Source of the DNA: Undibacterium sp.
GTDB taxonomy: Bacteria; Pseudomonadota; Gammaproteobacteria; Burkholderiales; Burkholderiaceae_D
Assembly: GCF_030651495.1 (NCBI RefSeq)
Contig: NZ_JAUSFI010000072.1
Location: forward strand, 1-64,000
Length of the DNA stretch: 64,000 bases
Direction of reading: 5' to 3'
The notes under the pieces: model-generated
Database searches by the model: none
What the model was told of the DNA's origin: nothing
What the model saw: only the letters and a program-made list of their open reading frames with translations
Made by a program: the position numbers and the translations under genes
In this document: piece after piece, positions 29,380 through 38,771 of the stretch
How the letters are laid out: every line of letters starts with the position of its first letter
How positions within the stretch are numbered: the first letter of the stretch is position 1

Positions 29380-30921
29380 TTATTTGAGATACAGATGTTG
29401 ATACAGGTGTTGACATTGTGCGCTCAAAGTCCCTTGCAAGACCATCTCTTTTGCGGCGGCGATATCCGGTGCAAAAAACCGGTCTTTATCGTAGAACGCC
29501 ACTTGAGCGCGCAAGGCCTGATGGACCGTTGTCAGGCTGGCAGAGGTGTGCAACGGCTGATGAAAATCCACCCCCTGCGCCGCGGCCAGTAATTCTATGC
29601 CGATGATGGTGGCAGTATTGTGCGCCATCTCGTGCAGGCGACGGCCGGCGAAGGTCGCCATACTGACGTGATCTTCCTGATTGGCCGAAGTCGGAATGGT
29701 ATCGACACTGGCAGGATGGGCATGCGATTTATTTTCCGATGCCAGGGCCGCGGCCGTGACATGGGCAATCATGAAGCCCGAATTGAGACCGGAGGCCGGC
29801 ACCAAAAATGGCGGCAAGCCAGAGATAGAAGCATCAATCAGCAAGGCGATACGGCGCTCGGAAATCGAACCGATCTCGGCAATCGCCAGCGCCAGGGTAT
29901 CGGCGGCAAAGGCGACTGGCTCAGCATGGAAGTTACCGCCGGAAAGCACTTCGCCGGTATCGACAAATACCAGCGGATTATCCGTCACCGCATTGGCTTC
30001 AATCAATAAGGTACGCGCCGCGTTGTTGATGATATCGAGGCAGGCGCCCATGACTTGCGGCTGGCAACGCAGGCAATACGGGTCTTGCACGCGCTCGTCA
30101 TTCTCCAGATGCGAGCGGCGGATTTCGCTGCCTTGCAACAGTTCACGATAGATGCCCGCCGTGGCGATTTGGCCAGGTTGGCCACGTACCGCGTGAATAC
30201 GCGGATCAAAAGGCGCATCACTGCCCTTGGCGGCATCGACTGACATGGCGCCAGTGATAGTGGCAGCCTCAAGTAAGCGCTCAGCCAAAAACAAACCGTT
30301 TAGCGTCAAAGCAGTCGAGACCTGGGTGCCATTGATCAGCGCCAGGCCCTCTTTTGCTGCCAGTACCACCGGTGTAATACCGACTGCCTGCAAGGCGGCT
30401 TTGGCATCGACCAGCTTGCCATCGACCCTGACTTCACCCTCGCCCATCAAGGCCAGCGTCATATGCGACAAAGGCGCCAGATCGCCCGATGCGCCGACCG
30501 ACCCTTTGACCGGAATCGCCGGCATAATGCCGGCGTTGTACAGCGCGATCATGCTGTCGATCACCGAAGCGCGGATACCGGAAAAACCCCGCGCCAGGCT
30601 GCCTATCTTCATCGCCAGGATCAGCCGCACGACTTCGTCAGCAATCAAGTCACCCGAACCGACCGAGTGCGACAGGATCAAATTGCGCTGCAACAGTTCT
30701 AATTGCTCATCGGGAATGCGCGTCTTGGCCAGTTTGCCAAAGCCGGTATTGATGCCATACGCCGCATCACCTTTGGCAACGATCTTATGGATGGTAGCGG
30801 CGGCTTCGTTGATGGCGGCATAGGCGCTGTCGGCCAATGCCAGTGGCACAGGCTGCCGCCAGATCGCGCGCAAGTCCGATAAGCGGAACTGGCCCGGTTG
30901 TATCACTAAGGTCGTTGTCAT
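29380..30921 (-). CDS. hutH: Histidine ammonia-lyase
   Basis: First step of histidine catabolism: histidine to urocanate and ammonia. From the start at 30921 it has 513 residues, the normal size. The Ala-Ser-Gly triad that forms the MIO cofactor is at 144-146 in [26 protein letters not shown] and the C-terminal QEDHVSMA also match. The start is placed at MTTTLVIQ because it has an AGGA Shine-Dalgarno, and because the extra 26 codons in the track run into the palindromic repeat upstream. Confidence 0.97.
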   Translation of the reverse strand: MTTTLVIQPGQFRLSDLRAIWRQPVPLALADSAYAAINEAAATIHKIVAKGDAAYGINTGFGKLAKTRIPDEQLELLQRNLILSHSVGSGDLIADEVVRLILAMKIGSLARGFSGIRASVIDSMIALYNAGIMPAIPVKGSVGASGDLAPLSHMTLALMGEGEVRVDGKLVDAKAALQAVGITPVVLAAKEGLALINGTQVSTALTLNGLFLAERLLEAATITGAMSVDAAKGSDAPFDPRIHAVRGQPGQIATAGIYRELLQGSEIRRSHLENDERVQDPYCLRCQPQVMGACLDIINNAARTLLIEANAVTDNPLVFVDTGEVLSGGNFHAEPVAFAADTLALAIAEIGSISERRIALLIDASISGLPPFLVPASGLNSGFMIAHVTAAALASENKSHAHPASVDTIPTSANQEDHVSMATFAGRRLHEMAHNTATIIGIELLAAAQGVDFHQPLHTSASLTTVHQALRAQVAFYDKDRFFAPDIAAAKEMVLQGTLSAQCQHLYQHLYLK

Positions 30922-30950
30922 GGTGGTTTCCTTCAATTTTAAAATGCCTG

Positions 30951-31010
30951 GCGCACTGTTCATGCGGGTTTCAAGCCATTTATGCGCCAGAAGGCGCATG
31001 GATATTGCGC
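30951..31010. repeat. CATGCGGGTT palindromic repeat, copy C
   Basis: GCGCACTGTTCATGCGGGTT at the left and GGCGCATGGATATTGCGC at the right, around a TTTATGCGCC centre. It sits inside the hut operon, between hutU (stop at 31030) and hutH (start at 30921). The arms are less perfect than in copy A. Confidence 0.85.
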
Positions 31011-31029
31011 ATTGCCTTTTGAGAACACT

Positions 31030-32721
31030 TTACTTCATCATCGGCAAATTCAAATGATTCCGTTTGGCACAAGCCACCGCGCTCTCGTAACCTGCATCGG
31101 CATGGCGCATCACGCCAGAGCCACTATCATTGACCAGCACCCGCGCTAAACGTTTAGCCGCGGCATCGCTGCCATCGGCCACAATCACCATCCCGGAATG
31201 TTGCGAGTAGCCCATGCCGACGCCGCCGCCATGATGCAAGGATACCCAACTGGCGCCGCCGGCAGTGTTCAGCAAAGCGTTCAGCAAAGGCCAGTCGGAT
31301 ACCGCATCGGTGCCATCGAGCATGCCTTCGGTTTCACGATTCGGGCTGGCCACGGAACCGGTATCGAGGTGATCGCGACCAATCACGATCGGCGCTTTCA
31401 GCTCGCCGCTCCTGACCATCTCGTTAAACGCCAGACCGGCCAGATGACGTTCGCCCAAACCTAACCAGCAAATGCGGGCCGGCAAACCCTGGAAGGCGAT
31501 GCGCTCTTTCGCCATATCCAGCCAATTGTGTACGGCTTTGTTTTCAGGGAAAAGTTCCTTAATCTTGGCATCGGTTTTATAGATATCTTCCGGGTCACCA
31601 GACAGCGCCACCCAGCGAAATGGCCCTTTGCCATCGCAAAACAAGGGGCGGATATACGCCGGGACAAAGCCAGGGAAGGTAAACGCATTTTTGATACCCG
31701 TATCAAATGCCACCTGACGGATGTTATTGCCATAATCGACCGTGGCAATGCCCATCGCATGAAAAGCGAGCATGGCTTGCACATGCACGGCGCAGGAGTG
31801 CGCTGCATCGGCAGTCAGTTTGGCGTGTTGCGTCTGGTCATGTTGTGCCGCTTTCCATTCTGCCACGCTCCAGCCTATCGGCAGATAGCCGTTGATCAGG
31901 TCATGTGCCGAAGTCTGGTCGGTCACCAGATCGGGCTTGATGCTACCCGCGTTGGCACGTTTGACCAACTCAGGCAAGATCTCTGCCGCATTGCCCAGCA
32001 AGGCGATCGACACCGCCTCTTTGCGTTCGCAATGGTATTGCACCAGCGCCAGCGCATCGTCAATATCCTTGGCTTGCTTGTCGACATAACGCGTGCGCAG
32101 GCGAAAATCGATACTGCTTTGCTGGCATTCTATCGTCAAAGAAACTGCCCCTGCCAGCGTGGCGGCTAAAGGCTGTGCCCCGCCCATGCCACCCAGGCCT
32201 GCGGTCAAAATCCAGCGCCCGCCCCAGTCACCGTTGAAATGTTGTTTGCCCGCTTCGACAAAGGTTTCATAAGTGCCCTGCACGATGCCCTGGCTACCGA
32301 TGTAGATCCAGCTGCCGGCAGTCATCTGGCCATACATGAACAGGCCCTTACGGTCCAGTTCATTAAAATGTTCCCAATTGGCCCATTTCGGTACCAGGTT
32401 GGAATTGGCGATCAGCACGCGCGGTGCATCTTCGTGGGTTTTAAAGATGCCGACAGGCTTGCCGGATTGAATCAGCAGGGTTTCGTCTTCGCCCAAGTCC
32501 TTGAGGCTGGCGAGTATCTGATCAAAACATGCCCAGTTGCGTGCGGCGCGACCGATGCCGCCGTACACCACCAGATGCTTTGGGTTCTCGGCCACTTCCG
32601 GATCGAGATTATTCTGGATCATGCGGTAAGCGGCTTCGGCCACCCAGGTCTTGCAGACTTTTTCAGCACCGCGTGGAGCCCGGATTTCGCGGCTTGCGTC
32701 CCAGCGTGGATCATTGTTCAT
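31030..32721 (-). CDS. hutU: Urocanate hydratase
   Basis: Second step of histidine degradation: urocanate to imidazolone propionate, with tightly bound NAD. 563 residues. Family motifs: [14 protein letters not shown], the NAD-binding [13 protein letters not shown], and [19 protein letters not shown], which carries the active-site region. The start has AGGAG about 7 bases upstream. It is the first gene of the leftward hut operon, and the HutC-type operator at 32808-32825 lies about 87 bases upstream. Confidence 0.97.
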   Translation of the reverse strand: MNNDPRWDASREIRAPRGAEKVCKTWVAEAAYRMIQNNLDPEVAENPKHLVVYGGIGRAARNWACFDQILASLKDLGEDETLLIQSGKPVGIFKTHEDAPRVLIANSNLVPKWANWEHFNELDRKGLFMYGQMTAGSWIYIGSQGIVQGTYETFVEAGKQHFNGDWGGRWILTAGLGGMGGAQPLAATLAGAVSLTIECQQSSIDFRLRTRYVDKQAKDIDDALALVQYHCERKEAVSIALLGNAAEILPELVKRANAGSIKPDLVTDQTSAHDLINGYLPIGWSVAEWKAAQHDQTQHAKLTADAAHSCAVHVQAMLAFHAMGIATVDYGNNIRQVAFDTGIKNAFTFPGFVPAYIRPLFCDGKGPFRWVALSGDPEDIYKTDAKIKELFPENKAVHNWLDMAKERIAFQGLPARICWLGLGERHLAGLAFNEMVRSGELKAPIVIGRDHLDTGSVASPNRETEGMLDGTDAVSDWPLLNALLNTAGGASWVSLHHGGGVGMGYSQHSGMVIVADGSDAAAKRLARVLVNDSGSGVMRHADAGYESAVACAKRNHLNLPMMK

Positions 32722-32807
32722 TGACTGCTCCTACAAGTTGAATGAATACCCGTTGATTGAATAAAAACCAGGCCAGTGCCGGTCGGATCATCGATGAAAA
32801 GGAGTTT

Positions 32808-32825
32808 AAGTTGTATATACAACTT
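32808..32825. promoter_or_regulatory. Probable HutC operator in front of hutU
   Basis: AAGTTGTATATACAACTT is a perfect 18-bp palindrome. Its core TGTATATACA matches the type of site bound by HutC, the GntR-family repressor of hut operons, whose gene is nearby (34997-35731). Position about 87 bases before hutU suits repression that is relieved by urocanate. The rest of 32722-33087 is AT-rich promoter DNA for the two divergent genes. Confidence 0.8.
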
Positions 32826-32978
32826 TAGCAAGCGGATTTTTTCAAGCTTCATCAAATGATGGGCTTAGAAAAATGTAGACACATTATTCACTGCAAACTC
32901 GAACCGGCTCAATACTTGCCCTAGGGGAAAATATGGCGGAGTTAATATTTCTCAAAAGAAACTACCACTTGATCCAAA

Positions 32979-33002
32979 TCAAGAATAAAATATTGCCGAC
33001 TT
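32979..33002 (+). promoter_or_regulatory. Candidate sigma-28 (FliA) promoter for the chemoreceptor
   Basis: TCAAG, 11 bases, then GCCGACTT resembles the TCAAG...GCCGATAA pattern of flagellar/chemotaxis promoters. It lies about 90 bases before the chemoreceptor ATG. The -10 match is partial, so this is a suggestion only. Confidence 0.35.
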
Positions 33003-33087
33003 CTATTTTTCATTCTCGATTGAAATCTTCAATTTAATGCATTCCCCTGCATCATATCTATTAGCAAGCAATTGAAAAGGCAGCAGT

Positions 33088-34791
33088 ATGCGTATCAACA
33101 CACCGGTGACCCAGATTGAATATATCTTCAGAGATGGCGAATCTATTGTCTCCACCACGGATCTCAACGGCAATATCAATTATGCCAACCCCTATTTCAT
33201 TGAAGCCAGCGGGTATGAAGAACAAGAGCTGATAGGCGCACCGCAAAACATCTTGCGCCATCCCGATATGCCAGCCGAAGCGTTCGCCGATATGTGGGCG
33301 ACCATCAAGAGCGGCCTGCCTTGGTCGGGCATGGTCAAGAACCGCCGCAAAAACGGTGACTATTACTGGGTGCTAGCCAACGTCACACCGGTCATCGAAA
33401 ACGGCAAACCCAGCGGTTACATGTCCGTCCGCAACAAGCCAGACCGGGAGCAAATCAAGCGGGCCGAGGCAATTTACCAGGAGCTGCGCAACGGCAATCC
33501 GCATCAGCTGCGCATACGCCAAGGCCGGGTGCTGGACAGCGGTGTAGGCAGTCAACTGGCCGCCTTCAAGAATCTGTCATTAGGCACACGCATCAAGCTC
33601 AATTTAGGTTTTACCGCTATCAGCACCCTACTGCTGGCGCTCGCCGCACTACTGCCTGAATTCGTCATTAGCTATCAATTGCAATCCTGGCTCTGCACGC
33701 TTGCGCTGAGCTCAACGGCCCTTACGCTACTGTTCTGGCGCTATTTGTATACCGCCATCGTCCACCCGGTAACGGCGGCAATCAAGATCAGCAGAACCAT
33801 GGCAGGCGGCGATCTCACCAGCAAGATAGAGAGTGAACGGGACGATGAAATCGGTCACTTATTGCGCTCATTACGTCAGCTCAATATCAATCTCTGCTCT
33901 ATCATTGGCGACGTTCGCAAAAATTTTGGCGAAATCAGCATGGCGACTCAGGAAATCGCCGATGGTAATATGGATTTATCCGGACGCACCGAATCGCAGG
34001 CATCGGCACTGGAGCAGACCGCTTCCAGCATGGAGCAACTGGCAGCAACCGTCGATCAAAACACCGACAATGCGATACACGCTCACAAAATGGCCAGCAA
34101 CGCCGCTACCGTCGCACAAAACGGCGGCAAGATCGTCGCCGAAGTGATCAGCACTATCAGCGAAATCAGCACTTCCTCGAAAAAAATCGTCGACATCATC
34201 AGCATCATCGACGGCATAGCGTTTCAGACCAATATCCTGGCACTGAACGCTGCAGTGGAAGCGGCGCGCGCCGGCGAACAGGGACGCGGCTTTGCCGTAG
34301 TGGCATCCGAAGTGCGTAGCCTGGCGCAACGCAGCGCTGCCGCGGCCAAAGAAATCACCGCACTGATCAAGCTTTCCGTGGAAAAAGTCGATGCTGGCAC
34401 CGTGCTGGCAGAGCGCTCCGGCAGCGCCATGACGGAAATTATTGCCTCCGTCAAACGCGTTACCGATACCATGAGCGAGATCGCCTCCGCCTCCACCGAA
34501 CAACGTGACGGCATTTCGCAAGTCAACAATGCTGTCACGCAGATGGATGAAGTCACGCAACAAAACGCCGCACTGGTAGAACAGGCCGCCGCAGCGGCAG
34601 CCTGTCTCAACGAACAAACCTTCAGGCTCACCAGGGCGATGGACATCTTTAAGTTGCAAAATAAGTTGCAAAATAAGTTGCAAAACCAGGCGCGCGCAAA
34701 ACCCGTGGCAACACGTGCCCCTTCCGGCAGCATTAGCACGCTAGCCAAGCGCCCCACACTGCTGGCAAACCCCCAGCGGCAACAGCGCTAG
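33088..34791 (+). CDS. Aer-like PAS-domain methyl-accepting chemotaxis protein
   Basis: A 567-residue chemoreceptor without a large periplasmic domain. N-terminal PAS domain of the Aer type ([48 protein letters not shown]), then two TM helices around 175-225, a HAMP region, and a cytoplasmic signalling domain with [20 protein letters not shown]. Such receptors sense redox or energy state, often through FAD. The tail holds a KLQN x3 repeat from a 12-bp tandem repeat (about 34650-34686). It lies between hutU (divergent) and hutC, so a link to histidine or urocanate metabolism is possible but unproven. Confidence 0.92.
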   Translation: MRINTPVTQIEYIFRDGESIVSTTDLNGNINYANPYFIEASGYEEQELIGAPQNILRHPDMPAEAFADMWATIKSGLPWSGMVKNRRKNGDYYWVLANVTPVIENGKPSGYMSVRNKPDREQIKRAEAIYQELRNGNPHQLRIRQGRVLDSGVGSQLAAFKNLSLGTRIKLNLGFTAISTLLLALAALLPEFVISYQLQSWLCTLALSSTALTLLFWRYLYTAIVHPVTAAIKISRTMAGGDLTSKIESERDDEIGHLLRSLRQLNINLCSIIGDVRKNFGEISMATQEIADGNMDLSGRTESQASALEQTASSMEQLAATVDQNTDNAIHAHKMASNAATVAQNGGKIVAEVISTISEISTSSKKIVDIISIIDGIAFQTNILALNAAVEAARAGEQGRGFAVVASEVRSLAQRSAAAAKEITALIKLSVEKVDAGTVLAERSGSAMTEIIASVKRVTDTMSEIASASTEQRDGISQVNNAVTQMDEVTQQNAALVEQAAAAAACLNEQTFRLTRAMDIFKLQNKLQNKLQNQARAKPVATRAPSGSISTLAKRPTLLANPQRQQR

Positions 34792-34996
34792 TCCTTCAGA
34801 CGGTCAGCGTCCAGGGCGATTATATGAAGGGAGATCACATTTAAAACGATTTTATTTTGCCAGGAAAAGACACAAAAAAGCACGAAAACATGCTGAACAA
34901 TACGCTCCCACTTTCGCCGGCAAGTGTTACCATGCCAGCCAAATCTGACTGACACAGCATGGCGTCAGCAACGCATATTTTTCGCCTGAGGCTAGC

Positions 34997-35731
34997 GTGG
35001 CAAATCAAAAAACCTTTTCCTCCGTAAGCGCTACTGAAGCGGTGCCCATCTATCAGCGCATCAAAGACTATCTACTCAAGGAAATCCAATCCGGCACCTG
35101 GAAAGAAGGCGAGGCCATCCCTTCTGAAGCCATGCTGGCAGAGCAATTTGGCGTCTCGCGCATGACCGTCAACCGTGCCGTGCGCGAACTCACCACCGAG
35201 CAAATCCTCAATCGCATCCAAGGTTCGGGGACTTATGTGGCGCAGCATAAATATCAGGCGACGCTGGTCGAGATCAAAAGTATCGCGGAAGAAATCCGCT
35301 CACGCGGGCATGTCCATAGGAGCGAGCTGCACCAGCTTAACGTCGTTGCGGCGAATGAGCTGATGGCAACACAGTTTCAAGTGGACCTTGCGTACCCCCT
35401 GTTCCATTCCATCATCGTCCATTTTGAAAATGATGTGGCGATACAGGTGGAAGACCGCTGGGTGAATTCGGCGCTGGCACCGGATTATCTGACGCAAAAT
35501 TTCTCTGCAATCACACCCAACGAATACCTGGTTGCGGTTGCTCCGCTACAAGGTGTCGATTACCGGATTGAGGCAGTGTTGCCGCCCAAAGCGATTGCCG
35601 ACATGCTGCATATTTCCAGTAAAGAAGCCTGCTTGGTATTGCACAGAAAAACGCTGTCGCAGGGACAAATCGCCACGATTGTGACGATGTGGCATCCGGG
35701 CAATCGTTATCAGTTTGCCGGCAGTTTTTGA
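34997..35731 (+). CDS. hutC: Histidine utilisation repressor HutC
   Basis: A 244-residue GntR-family repressor of the HutC subfamily. The N-terminal winged helix (IYQRIKDYLLKEIQSGTWKEGE, SEAMLAEQFGVSRMTVNRAVRELT) is followed by a UTRA ligand-binding domain (LVEIKSIAEEIRSRGHVH, EACLVLHRKT, WHPGNRYQFAGSF at the end). In characterised systems urocanate releases HutC from DNA. The palindrome in front of hutU is its likely target. The chemoreceptor gene separates it from the hut operon. Confidence 0.94.
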   Translation: MANQKTFSSVSATEAVPIYQRIKDYLLKEIQSGTWKEGEAIPSEAMLAEQFGVSRMTVNRAVRELTTEQILNRIQGSGTYVAQHKYQATLVEIKSIAEEIRSRGHVHRSELHQLNVVAANELMATQFQVDLAYPLFHSIIVHFENDVAIQVEDRWVNSALAPDYLTQNFSAITPNEYLVAVAPLQGVDYRIEAVLPPKAIADMLHISSKEACLVLHRKTLSQGQIATIVTMWHPGNRYQFAGSF

Positions 35732-35778
35732 GTCACCCTGATTAGTAACGCCGCCATTCGTGGCAATGGTTCTGCGCG

Positions 35779-36579
35779 CTATCTTTTTCTTGGTCCGGTC
35801 TGGTGAATTTGATGCACCACACTGCTTTTTGCGTCCGCCATCATGCTGGGGCGGCGCAAGACAGTAAAGGCGGCAAATTCCCATGAACGAAAACCCAGCA
35901 ACAGGGTAAACCCATCGCGTTCATCCACAGGCAAGCGCCTATCCTCCTGTTGCAGGCGCGCCAGCTCAGCCGCCAATTGCTGTATTTTTTGCAGCATTGC
36001 GGCCGCACTCGCGAGCGACAAACGGGCCGGTACGCACATCAAGGTTTCCCCCACACCATCAAACCGGCCATTAAAATAATCGGTCACGACAAATTCTCTA
36101 AAGTACTCTTGCACCGGGCCGTCAGCGCGCCAGTGAAAGGCACTGGAAACCCGCAGACGGTAACGGTTCATCGGTTTTAACTCAATGAACTCCAGCTTAT
36201 CGAGTTCAATCAGACCAAGAATACACTCGGCCTCAGACAAATCGTAGGTCTCAATAATTTGTTCCAGCGTCCAATGGCCAAGGCAGCAAATGGCCACCAG
36301 CAGCAGCTTCGGATTGGCCATCACCGAACGCTCCTGCGCTAAAGTCAGGGTATCGGCGTGCGGCGTCACATCGGCAGCCTGACGCAGTACATCCTCCATC
36401 GCCACCCCTGCCGCCTTGCAAATCTGCGCCAGGCGCGACAAGGACATGTCTTTTTGCCCGAACATGCGCTTCACGCTAGATTCACTCATCGCTATGCGCT
36501 CGGCCAAGGCTTTGTAAGTTATCCCGGCACGGCGCAATTCGGTACGCAGCACCTGCAACACCAATTCAGGTGAACTCAT
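35779..36579 (-). CDS. XRE-family helix-turn-helix regulator
   Basis: A 266-residue protein with an N-terminal HTH_XRE domain (LRTELRRAGITYKALAERIAMSESSVKRMF, about 11-65). A longer C-terminal region follows, with no motif I can name; it includes a conserved-looking HWRADGPVQEYFREFVV segment and an Arg/Glu-rich coiled-coil stretch (LQKIQQLAAELARLQQEDRR). It is convergent with hutC, with about 47 bases between the stops. Targets are unknown. Confidence 0.85.
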   Translation of the reverse strand: MSSPELVLQVLRTELRRAGITYKALAERIAMSESSVKRMFGQKDMSLSRLAQICKAAGVAMEDVLRQAADVTPHADTLTLAQERSVMANPKLLLVAICCLGHWTLEQIIETYDLSEAECILGLIELDKLEFIELKPMNRYRLRVSSAFHWRADGPVQEYFREFVVTDYFNGRFDGVGETLMCVPARLSLASAAAMLQKIQQLAAELARLQQEDRRLPVDERDGFTLLLGFRSWEFAAFTVLRRPSMMADAKSSVVHQIHQTGPRKR

Positions 36580-36641
36580 ATGCGCATCCTCTATTCAAAA
36601 TGAATGAAGTAAAACCGATATGAACAGGCAAGTTCATGACA

Positions 36642-37088
36642 TCATGAGGTTAAAAAATTCACATTCGGGAATTTTTCGAGAAATGCCTCAGGCATCGCCA
36701 CCACGCGTTTTTGCTGGTAACTATAAAAAACAAAACCCGATTTTGCCATCGCTATCAAAGCCTGGTCGGCAGGACGCGTGATGCGAAAAGTAATATCGCC
36801 GCCATACGCATTGAAATCCATCACGCCCACTTCAAACAATAACTGATCACGCGCATGCGCTTCAGTTTTATAGGTGGTGGCCAGATCGGTGACGATGATA
36901 CCGATACCGTCGTTTTCGGTTTCACGTATGCCGAACTCAAACAAAAATCGCGCCCGTGCCTCAGAGATCATCGAAATCATCGAATCATTACCCAAATGAT
37001 TCGCACCATTAATATCGGTGACGCGCACGGTGAGCTGGGTTGAATAGTAATATTGCTGCTCGGGAAACTGAAGACTAAGTCTGGCCAT
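36642..37088 (-). CDS. Thioesterase of the hot-dog fold (4HBT/YbgC-like)
   Basis: A 148-residue single-domain protein. TVRVTDINGANHLGNDSMISMISEAR matches the catalytic helix region of hot-dog acyl-CoA thioesterases, with Asp in VTDINGANHLGN. FLFEFGI and YKTEAHARDQL follow the pattern. Substrate unknown. A 62-base gap separates it from the XRE gene; operon structure is uncertain. Confidence 0.8.
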   Translation of the reverse strand: MARLSLQFPEQQYYYSTQLTVRVTDINGANHLGNDSMISMISEARARFLFEFGIRETENDGIGIIVTDLATTYKTEAHARDQLLFEVGVMDFNAYGGDITFRITRPADQALIAMAKSGFVFYSYQQKRVVAMPEAFLEKFPNVNFLTS

Positions 37089-37242
37089 AATAATTTTCTA
37101 AAATCTAAGGTAAAAAAATAAGGTAAAAATGTACCGCAATACGGGGTTAAGAATGACTTTACATTGTAGCGCAGACTAATAACGCAGTTAGCGTACAATT
37201 TGGCTCTACCGTACAGCAAGTACATTGCAGAAAAGTTTGTCT

Positions 37243-37821
37243 ATGCTCAAATCGTTTTATGCCAGCCCCATGGCACTGCTGGTCGTCACGCTGGCACTCT
37301 TGTCGGCTTGTTCCAGCACCAAATCGAACGTTTATAAATATGAAGAATTCGGCTCAACCAACGTTTTCTCTCATTCCTTCGCCGGATCGGATAAAGCCTC
37401 GTGCGAAGCGGCCAGACGTGCACTGCTGAGTCAGGGTTATATCATCAGCGAATTCAATGCTTCATTTGTCAAGGGACGCAAAAAATTCCAGCCCGAAAGC
37501 GATATTCATGTCGAAATAGAGTTTAGTGTAGTCTGCGCGAAGGACAGCAAAGGCAGCAATAGCACGACCGTATTTGCCAATGCGGTTCGTGACCGCTACT
37601 CACTCAAAAAGAGCAGTAATTCCGCCAGCATCGGGGTCGGCGGAGTCGGATCGGTCTCCCTGCCGTTTGGCGCCAGTGACGATTCGCTGGTCAAAGTGGC
37701 CAGCGAGACCATCCCGACGGGGCGGTTATATGATCGATTCTTTGAATTGGTAGAACGCTATCTCGATGACTCTTCAGTCATTATCGAAGAAGAGCCAGAA
37801 AATAAAAAAGCGTTGGAATAA
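37243..37821 (+). CDS. DUF2242 family lipoprotein
   Basis: From the ATG at 37243, about 192 residues. A lipoprotein signal peptide ends in the lipobox LLSAC, so the protein is probably anchored to the outer or inner membrane. The mature part begins SSTKSNVYKYEEFGSTNVFSHSFAGS, followed by the family-typical CEAARRALLSQGYIISEF and a C-terminal YDRFFELVERYLDD. The track starts at an upstream TTG, which I consider less likely. Function unknown. Confidence 0.8.
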   Translation: MLKSFYASPMALLVVTLALLSACSSTKSNVYKYEEFGSTNVFSHSFAGSDKASCEAARRALLSQGYIISEFNASFVKGRKKFQPESDIHVEIEFSVVCAKDSKGSNSTTVFANAVRDRYSLKKSSNSASIGVGGVGSVSLPFGASDDSLVKVASETIPTGRLYDRFFELVERYLDDSSVIIEEEPENKKALE

Positions 37822-37902
37822 CCCGCCTCCGAAATAAAGCGACGATGGCAAACTTGCTTCAAAAACGGCATCGGAGCAATATTACCGTGAACGTCACAGC
37901 AA

Positions 37903-38730
37903 TTAAGCTGCTTGCTCCAGCCTGACCGGTGTCGCTGCGATGGCATTGAGTTGATCGACGATATCCTGATCAGGCTGCATGGCACGTGCCGGAGGGATCA
38001 CCAGCGTGGTGATTTGCTGTAGTGACGCCGCCGGCAAATCTTTCAGCAAGATAGTATCCATACGCGTCTGTTCTAACGGATGGGTCGCGGCTTCGTACAG
38101 GATCACCGGATGATCGAGTGGATAATCACGCGCCAGCTTATTCACCAGTATTTGCAAGCGCGCCGGGTTGGTATCAAAACGTTTTAGGCTCAGCTCACCG
38201 GCCAGGCCAGGTTGCCACAAGATCAGCAAGGCAGTCGGATCGATCTTGCGTTGGTAAATCATGAACTGGGTAGTCTCCATCGATTGCGCGCCAAACTGGG
38301 CGGGATCAATACCCAGATCGGCGACCAGGCAATCTTCGGCCGAAATACCCGGCTCCATTTGGGCGCTATAGCCTTCGGCACGGGCTTCAAGAATCGCCAT
38401 ATGACCGACACAGGCAAAGACTCCAGGGTGTCCGTAAAAAGCTGCACACACCGTTTTACCGGCGCGCACTTGAGCCAGAATAGTATCAACCATACGGCGA
38501 TACGTATCGCGCCGGCTTTTACCCTCGACATCGCAATCGCTGTAGTAACCCAGTAGGCAAATGTATTCTTTAGCGATACCTTGCAACCATTTGCGTGCAA
38601 AGATATTCGGCACCGCCGCGATCACCACATCCGAAGTTTCGATATAACTTTGCGCTATCGGCGTCAGTTGCCCCGCCATGCGCATGCCCGTACCGACACA
38701 GATCAATTTACCTTGTTTTTTATTTATCAT
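37903..38730 (-). CDS. SonM-like borosin alpha-N-methyltransferase (tetrapyrrole-methylase fold)
   Basis: A 275-residue SAM-dependent enzyme. The start LICVGTGMRMAGQLTPIAQSYIE and the AFYGHPGVFA loop (98-106) are those of tetrapyrrole methylases. The arrangement SRRDTY (72-77), EPGISAEDCLVADLGIDP (126-143), LLILWQPGLAGE and ITTLVIPPA fits, from memory, the SonM class that methylates backbone amides of a separate precursor peptide (split borosins), not porphyrin enzymes such as CobA or RsmI. Tyr77, Tyr99 and Arg73/74 are candidate active-site residues by analogy. It is the third gene of a leftward group; a SonA-like peptide is the first (40549-40764). No porphyrin or cobalamin genes are nearby, which supports the RiPP reading. 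Confidence 0.88.
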   Translation of the reverse strand: MINKKQGKLICVGTGMRMAGQLTPIAQSYIETSDVVIAAVPNIFARKWLQGIAKEYICLLGYYSDCDVEGKSRRDTYRRMVDTILAQVRAGKTVCAAFYGHPGVFACVGHMAILEARAEGYSAQMEPGISAEDCLVADLGIDPAQFGAQSMETTQFMIYQRKIDPTALLILWQPGLAGELSLKRFDTNPARLQILVNKLARDYPLDHPVILYEAATHPLEQTRMDTILLKDLPAASLQQITTLVIPPARAMQPDQDIVDQLNAIAATPVRLEQAA

Positions 38731-38771
38731 TTTATCTGACTGATGGAAGTGAAAACGGATTATTGAACGGA

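Noticed and set aside
37903-38730. Methyltransferase as a porphyrin or cobalamin enzyme (uroporphyrin-III or precorrin methylase)
   Set aside because: The fold is shared, but the SRRDTY/EPGISAEDCLVADLG pattern and the adjacent SonA-like peptide fit the borosin class better, and no tetrapyrrole genes are nearby.
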